Shown in pieces: positions 5,337 to 11,861 of a stretch of 14,165 nucleotides of DNA (position 1 is its first letter; every line of letters starts with the position of its first letter). The stretch is from BTRF01 sp036986255 (GTDB lineage: Bacteria; Patescibacteriota; WWE3; 9FT-COMBO-53-11). The position numbers and the translations under genes are program-made. The stretch spans positions 1 through 14,165 of the forward strand of contig BTRF01000015.1 of assembly GCA_036986255.1 (NCBI GenBank), written 5' to 3'. The notes below the pieces were generated by a model that saw nothing but the letters and a program-made list of their open reading frames with translations, did no database searches and had not been told where the DNA came from.

Positions 5337-6035
5337 ATGAAAATGAGCGAAAATTTAGACAAAAAAGAGCGGTGGGAAGACACAGCGCGGAGACGCACCT
5401 TAAAGCGCCGCATCCTGGTGGTTCTAGTAACTCTAGGGATCGGGGCGGCAGCTCTGGGGACGGTGAAACTCGTCAACGCCCCCACCGATCAGACTCCTTC
5501 CATCTTGGAATCTCTCTCCGATGCAGACTGGGTTAAAGGGGACCGCCAGGCCCAAACCGTCCTCATCGAGTACAGCGACTTTCAATGCCCCGCCTGCAAA
5601 GCCTACTATCCGCTCGTTAAACAGCTCGCCCAAGATTTTTCCAGCCAGATAGTTTTCGTCTATCGGCACTTCCCCCTCTCCGGCCACCAATATGCCAAGC
5701 TGGCCGCGCGAGCCGCCGAAGCGGCCGGACGGCAGGGAAAATTCTGGGAGATGCACGACCTGATCTTCGAAAACCAAAACGCTTGGTCCAACCAAGAAAA
5801 CCCAAAAAACATCTTCACCGGCTTCGCCCGCTCCCTTCTTCTAGACACAGACCAGTTCTCCCGCGATCTCGATTCTAAAGAGGTCAAAGACAAGGTCGAT
5901 AATGACTATCAAAGCGGGGTTCGAGCCGAGGTAAACTACACTCCCACATTCTTTTTAAACGGTCAAAGGATATCCAACCCCCGAAGTTACAAAGAATTCC
6001 AAAAACTCATCAACCAGGCCATCAAGAATCCCTAA
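5337..6035 (+). CDS. Membrane-anchored DsbA-like thioredoxin-fold protein
   Basis: A 232-residue protein with a basic N-terminus (RRRTLKRR), one membrane segment at about 26-46, and an extracytoplasmic DsbA/Thioredoxin_4 domain. The active site is CPAC (C84-C87) in YSDFQCPACKAYYP. The family's VYRHFPL strand (108-114), FWEMHDLIFENQ (136-147) and the cis-proline loop YTPTFFLNG (P203) are all present. It should oxidise or isomerise disulfides of exported proteins, or pass thiol electrons, on the outer face of the membrane. The start is ATG at 5337 with no SD; a second ATG lies two codons later. The membrane redox operon begins about 95 bases downstream on the same strand, without an obvious terminator between. 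Confidence 0.93.
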   Translation: MKMSENLDKKERWEDTARRRTLKRRILVVLVTLGIGAAALGTVKLVNAPTDQTPSILESLSDADWVKGDRQAQTVLIEYSDFQCPACKAYYPLVKQLAQDFSSQIVFVYRHFPLSGHQYAKLAARAAEAAGRQGKFWEMHDLIFENQNAWSNQENPKNIFTGFARSLLLDTDQFSRDLDSKEVKDKVDNDYQSGVRAEVNYTPTFFLNGQRISNPRSYKEFQKLINQAIKNP

Positions 6036-6085
6036 ACGGACGGCTGAGTTACCTGTATCTTTTTTATTATTCTGGGTACATTTTT

Positions 6086-6120
6086 TGCTAGACTTACCGT
6101 AGATCGGCGGAAGATCGCCG
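6086..6120 (+). promoter_or_regulatory. Candidate extended -10 promoter and leader hairpin
   Basis: TGCTAGACT (6086-6094) fits an extended -10 (TG, one base, TAGACT), placing the start near 6101. The transcript would begin with the hairpin CGGCG (6105-6109) / CGCCG (6116-6120), which is also an imperfect direct repeat of AGATCGGCG. No SD precedes the ATG at 6131. The element would drive the membrane operon separately from the DsbA-like gene. Confidence 0.35.
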
Positions 6121-6130
6121 AATAATCCTG

Positions 6131-6709
6131 ATGAGCTGGTACATATTCTTAGTCATTTCACATATTATCGGTACGGTTCTAGGAGCCGGCGGGGCCACAA
6201 TGAGCGACTTCATATTCTTCAAATCCATTGAGGATGGGAAGATCAATCGAACTGAATTCGGCTTCCTCAAAATGGCCTCCGCCGTGGTTTGGGCCGGTTT
6301 TATCATTCTCGTCTTCTCGGGCTTTGGTTTTCTCATCCTTTACCGGGTGGTGGCGCCCGAGTTGGGTCTCCTTTACGATCCCAAGCTTTGGGCCAAGCTT
6401 TCTGTTGTGGGAGTAATCCTACTGAACGGGTTGGTAATGCACTGGAAAGTCTTTCCCCTCCTTAAATCCCGCGTGGACAAACCCCTCACCTCTTCGGAGT
6501 TCATCAATCGATCCCCAATTGTTTTTACCACCGGAGCCATTTCGATCATCTCTTGGTATACGGCTCTGATTTTGGGAGGATGGCGGGGCCTTGACCTACC
6601 GTACTCCACAATCATCGGGGCTTACCTACTCGCAATTTCCGGAGGAATCGTGGTCGCAAACATCTTCGGCCGGTATCTGATAGAAAAGATGAGGAGCAAG
6701 AACCGATGA
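6131..6709 (+). CDS. Multi-pass membrane protein with conserved-looking histidines
   Basis: This 192-residue protein has about five membrane segments (roughly 3-23, 50-72, 88-105, 130-150, 158-180). The first helix reads FLVISHIIGTVLGAGGATMSD and holds H11; H104 lies at the end of the third helix in LVMHWKVF. The overall pattern recalls small uncharacterised membrane proteins of candidate phyla bacteria, but I cannot name a family. The next gene's ATG overlaps this stop (ATGA), so the two are cotranslated. Intramembrane histidines in a redox operon make heme or quinone binding a reasonable idea, but no classic b-type cytochrome motif proves it. Confidence 0.85.
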   Translation: MSWYIFLVISHIIGTVLGAGGATMSDFIFFKSIEDGKINRTEFGFLKMASAVVWAGFIILVFSGFGFLILYRVVAPELGLLYDPKLWAKLSVVGVILLNGLVMHWKVFPLLKSRVDKPLTSSEFINRSPIVFTTGAISIISWYTALILGGWRGLDLPYSTIIGAYLLAISGGIVVANIFGRYLIEKMRSKNR

Positions 6710-7170
6710 CATCTCTGTTTCAAAACCTTCTTATCTGGCATATCCTCTTAGGGTTAGGCGGGACCGCTTTCTTTATCGCCGCACTGGTTGTAATGCTTAG
6801 GGACAAGCTCCGCTTAAAAGCGCTTAAGACCCACACGCTCCTCGGGGCGATGGGAATTATCGGCTCCTGGATCGCCGGCGGCTACTACTATACCAACTAC
6901 TACGGAAAGGCCGTTAAGCCTCTCATTAAAGCCTCAGACTATCCCTGGGCCCACAAAGTAATCATGGAAACAAAAGAGCACATCTTTCTGTTCCTCCCCA
7001 TCTTGGGTTTAACGGCAGTGCTGACCGTGTGGCTTAGCGGAGACCTTCTGGAAAAAGAGCCGAAACTAAGGAAGGCAACCGCACTTTTAATTCTCACGAT
7101 TGCCTTACTGGGTGTTGCAATCGCTTTGATGGGGGTAGGCGTTTCCGGAGCAGTTGGTCAAGGGGTGTAA
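6706..7170 (+). CDS. Four-helix membrane protein, possible heme-binding
   Basis: The 154 residues form about four membrane segments (9-30, 44-61, 92-112, 124-147). Histidines H12, H43, H83 and H92 lie at or near the membrane faces in IWHILLG, KTHTLLG, PWAHKV and KEHIFLFLP. An aromatic patch, YYYTNYYGK, follows the second helix. This layout resembles small four-helix b-type cytochrome-like proteins, but the spacing does not let me assign a family. The start overlaps the preceding stop and has GAGGAG 9 bases upstream. The following gene begins 3 bases after its stop. It is likely a subunit of the same complex as its neighbours. Confidence 0.85.
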   Translation: MTSLFQNLLIWHILLGLGGTAFFIAALVVMLRDKLRLKALKTHTLLGAMGIIGSWIAGGYYYTNYYGKAVKPLIKASDYPWAHKVIMETKEHIFLFLPILGLTAVLTVWLSGDLLEKEPKLRKATALLILTIALLGVAIALMGVGVSGAVGQGV

Positions 7171-7173
7171 ACA

Positions 7174-7497
7174 ATGGATAAAAGATTAAAGATCATTCAA
7201 TCATTTATAATCTCCGCCACCGCCGCCGCGGTTTTTATTCCTCTTATCACCATCATCACCGAACTTAACCCTGCCGTTAAAGATTTCCTCAAAAGCGCTT
7301 TCACCCATCACTGGATTGGGAAAGGCGTGCTGGCGTTGGGAATATTTCTCGTGGGAGCTCCGTTAGTCTCCCTTATACGGACCAAAGCAGAAACCGGTCG
7401 AACCTCTTTCTGGCTAAAGATTCTAACGGCTACCGCCATCCTGGGATCCCTAGCCATCCTCGGATTTTATCTCTACGAAGTCTTCTTATCAATATGA
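7174..7497 (+). CDS. Small three-helix membrane protein
   Basis: 107 residues with three membrane segments (about 8-29, 48-68, 82-105) and a histidine pair, H45-H46, in FTHHWIGKG just before the second helix. I do not recognise the family. An SD-like AAGGGGTG lies about 6 bases before the ATG and overlaps the end of the preceding gene. Tight packing in the operon suggests a role as a small subunit of a membrane complex with the two preceding proteins. Confidence 0.82.
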   Translation: MDKRLKIIQSFIISATAAAVFIPLITIITELNPAVKDFLKSAFTHHWIGKGVLALGIFLVGAPLVSLIRTKAETGRTSFWLKILTATAILGSLAILGFYLYEVFLSI

Positions 7498-7516
7498 GAG
7501 GGGGTGAAAGAACATA
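7498..7516 (+). promoter_or_regulatory. Ribosome binding site pointing to an ATA start
   Basis: GAGGGGGTGA (7498-7507) is followed after six bases by ATA (7514-7516). The same SD wording serves the RRM gene elsewhere in the window. The nearest standard start in this frame, GTG at 7553, lies 45 bases downstream of the SD and has none of its own. Confidence 0.6.
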
Positions 7517-7990
7517 AAAACCTGGGGTAAAATATCGCTTCTCCTTCTAAGAGTGTCTATGGGTTGGCTCTATCTCTACGCGGGTCTGACTAAGGTTTTG
7601 GATCCCGAATGGACCGCGGCGGGCTATCTAAAGTCAGCCAAGACCTTCAGCGGACTCTATCAATGGTTCGCTTCTGACGCCAACATTGGCTGGGTGGACT
7701 TCATCAACCAGTGGGGACTCACCATAATCGGAGCCGCTCTCATCTTAGGAGTAGCGATAAAGCTGGCATCTTACGCCGGAGCTCTCCTAACCATGCTTTA
7801 CTACTTCCCCGTTCTGACTTTCCCCTACATCAAGCCGCATAGCTACATCGTGGACGAGCATGTTGTTTATGCGTTGGCTTTCCTAGTCCTTGCCGCTCTT
7901 GGAGCCGGAAGGATCTGGGGAATAGACGGGTGGTTGGAAAAGCAGGGTCTCACCCAGAAGGTTCCTTGGCTGGGCAAGCTTTTAGGGTAA
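7514..7990 (+). CDS. DoxX-family membrane protein, probable ATA start
   Basis: With the ATA start the protein has 158 residues. It opens with KTWGKISLLLLRVSMGW and continues with LYLYAGLTKVLDPEW. The LLRxxxGWLYLYAGLTKVLDP block is the hallmark first helix of DoxX proteins; starting at the GTG (7553) would cut off half of that helix. About four membrane segments follow, and a cytosolic-looking tail ends WLGKLLG. DoxX/DoxD proteins include a subunit of thiosulfate:quinone oxidoreductase and parts of oxidative-stress membrane complexes. It sits 11 bases upstream of the NDH-2-like flavoprotein. DoxX membership is confident; the substrate is not known. Confidence 0.87.
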   Translation: MKTWGKISLLLLRVSMGWLYLYAGLTKVLDPEWTAAGYLKSAKTFSGLYQWFASDANIGWVDFINQWGLTIIGAALILGVAIKLASYAGALLTMLYYFPVLTFPYIKPHSYIVDEHVVYALAFLVLAALGAGRIWGIDGWLEKQGLTQKVPWLGKLLG

Positions 7991-8001
7991 GATAAAGAGA
8001 T

Positions 8002-9177
8002 ATGAAAGAAAAGAACATTGTGATCCTCGGAGGAGGATTTGGAGGAGTTCGAGTGGCCCTTAACCTGGAAAAATCTTTGGGGAAAGAGCGGGGGTATCGA
8101 ATTATCCTCATGGACCAAAATACGTTTCATTTATATACACCGAGTTTGTACGAAGTGGCCGCGGGGGAGCTCTCCCACCGCTGCGTTCTCCTACCGTTTC
8201 ATAAAATCTTCGGAGGAAAGAAAGTTAAGTTTCTAAACAGCATCGTCACTCAGCTAAACCCGTCTAAAAAGCTCGTCAAAACTGATGACGGGGATGAAAT
8301 CACCTATTGGAAGCTCATTCTCGCCCTCGGGTCAGATACGGAAGATTTTGGGATACCCGGAGTGGCCGAGTACGCCATCGGGCTCAAATCCGTAACGGAT
8401 GCCGAAAAAGTGCACGAGCACCTCCTCCACTGTGCAGTAACGAAAGGGAAACCCATCAATGTAGTAATCGGTGGGGGCGGTTTTACCGGGGTTGAAGTGG
8501 CCGGGGAGCTAACTGGATATAAACAATGTCCGCTGAATATCACCATGGTGGAGGGTGCTCCGAGAATCCTCGCGGGTCTCCCGGAAAAAATATCCAAAAC
8601 CATCTCCCGAAGACTTAATTTCCTCGGAGTGAGGATCATTACCTCCTCCCCCATCAAGAAAGCGGAGCCGGGAAAAGTAATTCTGGGGAGCGGACGAGAG
8701 CTGCCTTACGATGTTCTCCTTTGGACCGCCGGAGTGCGGGGGTCCCGGTTCCTGGATTCCAAAATCTTCCCGCTGGATAAGAAAAAAGCCCTGCAGGTTA
8801 ACAAGCATCTTCAAGTAAAGGGATTCAAAGATATCTTCGCTCTGGGGGATCTCGCGTCAACCGGAGTCGCTTGGACGGCCACCAAAGCCGAGGAAGACGG
8901 TAAAGTAGTCGCTTACAACATTGCCGCCGCAGCCAAAGGAGGAGAGATGCGGGAGTACCGGGTTTTCGAACCGCCTTTCATCATTCCCGGTGGAAAAAGA
9001 TGGGCGATCGCTAAAGTAGGATCGCTGATCTTTGGGGGCCGCCTCGCCGCCATCCTAAAAGATTTCGTCCTGCTCTACTATCTTCTCACTATCCTCCCCG
9101 TTCGAGAGGCCTTTCGAGTCTGGTGGGGCGGGGCCTGCGAAATCTTGGAGATCAGAAGCCCCCGGGCCCATCCGTAG
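8002..9177 (+). CDS. NDH-2-like FAD-dependent NAD(P)H dehydrogenase
   Basis: A 391-residue flavoprotein of the type II NADH dehydrogenase fold. The FAD-binding GGGFGG is at 10-15, the NAD(P)H-binding GGGGFTGVEVAGEL at 157-170, WTAGVRG at 241-247, and the second FAD motif ALGDLA at 280-285. An amphipathic or hydrophobic C-terminal stretch (about 335-380, ILKDFVLLYYLLTILP) would attach it to the cytosolic face of the membrane. Canonical NDH-2 enzymes carry an AQxAxQ quinone-site motif after the GDLA segment; here the matching stretch reads TATKAEEDG, with both glutamines replaced. It may use another acceptor, perhaps a membrane partner from its operon. The stop is 8 bases from the convergent gltX stop. 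Confidence 0.92.
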   Translation: MKEKNIVILGGGFGGVRVALNLEKSLGKERGYRIILMDQNTFHLYTPSLYEVAAGELSHRCVLLPFHKIFGGKKVKFLNSIVTQLNPSKKLVKTDDGDEITYWKLILALGSDTEDFGIPGVAEYAIGLKSVTDAEKVHEHLLHCAVTKGKPINVVIGGGGFTGVEVAGELTGYKQCPLNITMVEGAPRILAGLPEKISKTISRRLNFLGVRIITSSPIKKAEPGKVILGSGRELPYDVLLWTAGVRGSRFLDSKIFPLDKKKALQVNKHLQVKGFKDIFALGDLASTGVAWTATKAEEDGKVVAYNIAAAAKGGEMREYRVFEPPFIIPGGKRWAIAKVGSLIFGGRLAAILKDFVLLYYLLTILPVREAFRVWWGGACEILEIRSPRAHP

Positions 9178-9185
9178 CTAACTTC

Positions 9186-10601
9186 TTAACCCACCACCGC
9201 AAGAGCGCCGCTCAACCGAGCCAGGGACTTCTCCTTCCCCAAAACTTCCATGCTTTCAAAAAGAGGGGGGGAAATGGTTCTTCCCGTCACGGCCACCCGC
9301 ATCAGCATAAAAAGATCGGAAGCCTTCCAATCGTTTCTTTTTACAAGGGCTCGGGTTTTCCTCTCCAAAACTTCCGCCTCCCACTTTTTTTCATCGGAAA
9401 GGAGGCCAACTACTGCTCCCAATTTTTCTACCGCCGACCTTGATGATTCTCCTCTTACAAGGAGCTTATCTCTCGTCCAAGCAACGTCATTAAAGAAAAA
9501 TCCCGCCAGATCTTCAAATTCCGCCAGCTTTTTAATCCGTTCGCGCACCAGCGGAACCGTCCCCTCTAACAACTTCGAGTCCAGTCGAATCCCACGATAA
9601 GCTTGAAGATACTCCCCTACCCTGCGGCTCAGCTCCCGAACGCTTAACCGCCTGATGTACTCCCCATTCATCCAATTTAACTTCTCCCGATCAAAGATGG
9701 GAGCAGAAGAAGAAACTCTGGAAAGGTCCACCTCTTTTATGAACTCATCCAAACTAAAGATATCCTTCCCACCAGGGTAGGACCAACCCAGAAGAGCCAG
9801 GAAGTTAAGGAGCGCTTCAGGCAGATACCCCTCTTCTCGAAACTCCAAAACCCCTACGGATCCGTGTCTTTTGGAGAGCTTGGATCGATTCGTTTCCCTA
9901 AGAACGGGAAAATGAGCAAACTGGGGGAGCGGCCAACCGAAAGATTCGTATAGAAGAACGTGCTTGGGAGTGGAAGAGATCCAGTCTTCCCCTCTAAAAA
10001 CATGGGTTACTTCCATAAGATGATCATCAACCACTACGGCCAGATGATAAGTAGGATAACCATCAGACTTGAGAAGAACCTGGTCGCCAATAACCTGATT
10101 TTCAAAACGGATTTCGCCCCGAATAAGATCTTTAAAAACGGTTTCCCCATTCTCGGGAACCTTTAAGCGGATCACGAACTTTTCTTTTTTGGCTCTCTTC
10201 TCCGCCACCACCGAATCGAGTTGCCGGCAGAGCCCGTCATACCTAGGGGGTAGCCCTTTCTTTTGAGCCCGGTGACGGCTCTCCTCCAAACGAGCAGGAG
10301 AGCAAAAGCAGTAATAAGCTCGACCCTTCTTAACCAACCGTTCCACATGCTCTTTATAGATAGAGAGACGCTCGGACTGGCGAACGGGCCCCTCATCCCA
10401 AGTCAATCCCAACCAAGTAAGAACATCCAAAATCTGCTCCTCGGCCCCCTTGACCAAGCGCTTCTGATCGGTATCCTCAATTCTCAGTAAAAACTTCCCT
10501 CCGTGTTTTCGGGCAAAGGCAAAATCAAAAAGCGCTATATAAGCAGTCCCAACATGCGGGGCTCCGGTCGGCGAAGGAGCTACTCTGGTCTTAACCTGCA
10601 T
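9186..10601 (-). CDS. gltX: Glutamyl-tRNA synthetase
   Basis: A class I synthetase of 471 residues, the usual length for GluRS. It charges tRNA-Glu in the cytosol and, in organisms lacking GlnRS, also tRNA-Gln. The HIGH-type motif is PSPTGAPHVG (9-18) and the KMSKS-type motif is KLSKR (241-245). Zinc-site cysteines C98, C100 and C125 are kept, with Q rather than H at 127. FRGEDWISSTPKH and LALLGWSYPGG are family signatures. The frame is open 33 codons further upstream, but homology begins at this ATG. No SD is seen; an extended -10 box lies about 10 bases upstream. Whether it also charges tRNA-Gln cannot be read from the sequence. Confidence 0.95.
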   Translation of the reverse strand: MQVKTRVAPSPTGAPHVGTAYIALFDFAFARKHGGKFLLRIEDTDQKRLVKGAEEQILDVLTWLGLTWDEGPVRQSERLSIYKEHVERLVKKGRAYYCFCSPARLEESRHRAQKKGLPPRYDGLCRQLDSVVAEKRAKKEKFVIRLKVPENGETVFKDLIRGEIRFENQVIGDQVLLKSDGYPTYHLAVVVDDHLMEVTHVFRGEDWISSTPKHVLLYESFGWPLPQFAHFPVLRETNRSKLSKRHGSVGVLEFREEGYLPEALLNFLALLGWSYPGGKDIFSLDEFIKEVDLSRVSSSAPIFDREKLNWMNGEYIRRLSVRELSRRVGEYLQAYRGIRLDSKLLEGTVPLVRERIKKLAEFEDLAGFFFNDVAWTRDKLLVRGESSRSAVEKLGAVVGLLSDEKKWEAEVLERKTRALVKRNDWKASDLFMLMRVAVTGRTISPPLFESMEVLGKEKSLARLSGALAVVG

Positions 10602-10611
10602 AACACTTAAA

Positions 10612-10620
10612 ATCTTAACA
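10612..10620 (-). promoter_or_regulatory. Extended -10 box close to the gltX start
   Basis: On the minus strand TGTTAAGAT fits an extended -10 (TG, one base, TAAGAT). It ends 10 bases before the ATG, so the leader would be about 4 bases long. This fits the absence of an SD. No clear -35 is present. Confidence 0.45.
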
Positions 10621-10695
10621 CCTGGGAAATCAAAAATGGAATTTTTGCAAACTCCTTTGCCTAACCGAGGGGGGTTGAACACGACTGACGTCGCT

Positions 10696-10728
10696 AGCAA
10701 TTTTCCGCTTCGCTCAAATTGTTAAACT
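10696..10728 (+). promoter_or_regulatory. Hairpin and -10 box giving a leaderless start
   Basis: AGCAATTT (10696-10703) and AAATTGTT (10716-10723) form an inverted repeat with one G:T pair. It runs into a -10-like TAAACT (10723-10728), which ends 6 bases before the GTG at 10735, so transcription would begin at the start codon itself. No SD is present. The inverted repeat could be an operator. Confidence 0.42.
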
Positions 10729-10734
10729 AGTTTC

Positions 10735-11826
10735 GTGAGCCTGGCTGAGTTCGCCACTACCACCAAAAGACTAATTACCTACTCGGCAATTGGAGTAGTT
10801 TTGCTCCTAATTTTAATGCTGGTCTACCGCTCGGCAGTCAAACTGTACCTAACGCTGAACCCCCCGACTGCCGCCCCTCCCACAGTAGGGTTCGGCAAAC
10901 TCCCCGCTCCCCGCCTTATCTCCCTCCCGATCGAAGGAAACCCTGCTTTCCTCCTAGAAACGCCGACCGGAGAACTACCCGCCTTTGCGGATCGCATTGA
11001 AGTGGTAGCTGTGAATCCAATCCAACCCACTCTTCTGGGAGAGGAGAAAGCTCGAGAGCTTGCACGGCAGTTGGACTTTGGAGGCGAGGGCGAGCTTAGC
11101 TTCGACCGAAAAACCCTTACCTTCCAAGACGTTGTAGACCAACGCACTCTGATCGTCAACGTAGTAACTCAGAACTTTACCCTCACCACCAATTTGAATC
11201 GAATCGCCGCCCTCCCTCCTGGAAGGACGCCGTCCGGACCTACCGCAATCAAACAAGCGCAAAGCATCTTGAACCGTTTGGGACTCCTTAAGTTCGGTTT
11301 TGACAAGGGGAATCAAGCCACCACCCTGCGCAAAGTTCTGGCTGGAGAGATCCAAAAAGCCGGGTCGATCTCCGAAGCTCAATTTGCCGAAGTGAATTTC
11401 TACCGCTCGCTTACGGAAGTGGGATCCCAAACCCTTCCCATCCTTCCCCCCAAGCCAAAGACCGGACTGATCCAAATTTGGATAACAACCGGGCTCAAAC
11501 CCGCTATCCTCAACACTCTCACGATTTCCTATAACGCTCAAGGAACCAAAATCGATAGGACTAAGATAGAAACATACCCGCTGAAGAATGTCTCTCAAGC
11601 CTGGGAGGAAGTAAAAGGCGGGAAGGGAGCAACCTTTATAGGAGTGGCCGGGAAGATCAATACTGTTACCATCACGGATGTGAGTCTGGCCTACTTCGAT
11701 GATCTAACCCGTCAAAACTACCTTCAACCGATCTTCGTTTTTTCAGGAATAGCTCAAAACTCCAATGGGGAGGGCGAGTTCACCGCCTACGCCTCCGCGG
11801 TTTCTGACGAATGGGTAGAAGACTAA
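10735..11826 (+). CDS. Unknown protein with N-terminal anchor and large outer domain
   Basis: 363 residues. A short N-terminus is followed by one membrane helix (about 13-32, LITYSAIGVVLLLILMLVYR), a proline-rich linker (NPPTAAPPT, 42-50) with FGKLPAPRLISLPI after it, and a large beta-rich, probably extracytoplasmic domain that ends SAVSDEWVED. There are no cysteines and no visible catalytic motif. A comparable architecture, TM helix plus Pro-linker plus an FGKLP-like word, is what I recall from hypothetical proteins of Microgenomates-type bacteria, but I cannot name a function. The GTG start has a -10 box 6 bases upstream and no SD. It is flanked by minus-strand gltX and aspS and is probably transcribed alone. 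Confidence 0.87.
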   Translation: MSLAEFATTTKRLITYSAIGVVLLLILMLVYRSAVKLYLTLNPPTAAPPTVGFGKLPAPRLISLPIEGNPAFLLETPTGELPAFADRIEVVAVNPIQPTLLGEEKARELARQLDFGGEGELSFDRKTLTFQDVVDQRTLIVNVVTQNFTLTTNLNRIAALPPGRTPSGPTAIKQAQSILNRLGLLKFGFDKGNQATTLRKVLAGEIQKAGSISEAQFAEVNFYRSLTEVGSQTLPILPPKPKTGLIQIWITTGLKPAILNTLTISYNAQGTKIDRTKIETYPLKNVSQAWEEVKGGKGATFIGVAGKINTVTITDVSLAYFDDLTRQNYLQPIFVFSGIAQNSNGEGEFTAYASAVSDEWVED

Positions 11827-11861
11827 TTCAAGAAATCTCGAGAATGGGGCGGTGGAGAACC

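Noticed and set aside
5195..5536. Plus-strand reading frame of 113 codons before and across the DsbA-like gene
   Set aside because: No homology, covers the promoter palindromes and overlaps the real gene in another frame.
6036..6080. Terminator after the DsbA-like gene
   Set aside because: A T-rich run is present but no convincing stem precedes it.
7553..7990. GTG as the DoxX start
   Set aside because: No SD, and it would remove half of the conserved first helix that the upstream frame encodes.
10602..10700. Longer N-terminus for GltX
   Set aside because: The GluRS fold begins at the chosen ATG, and the extension contains the probable promoter.
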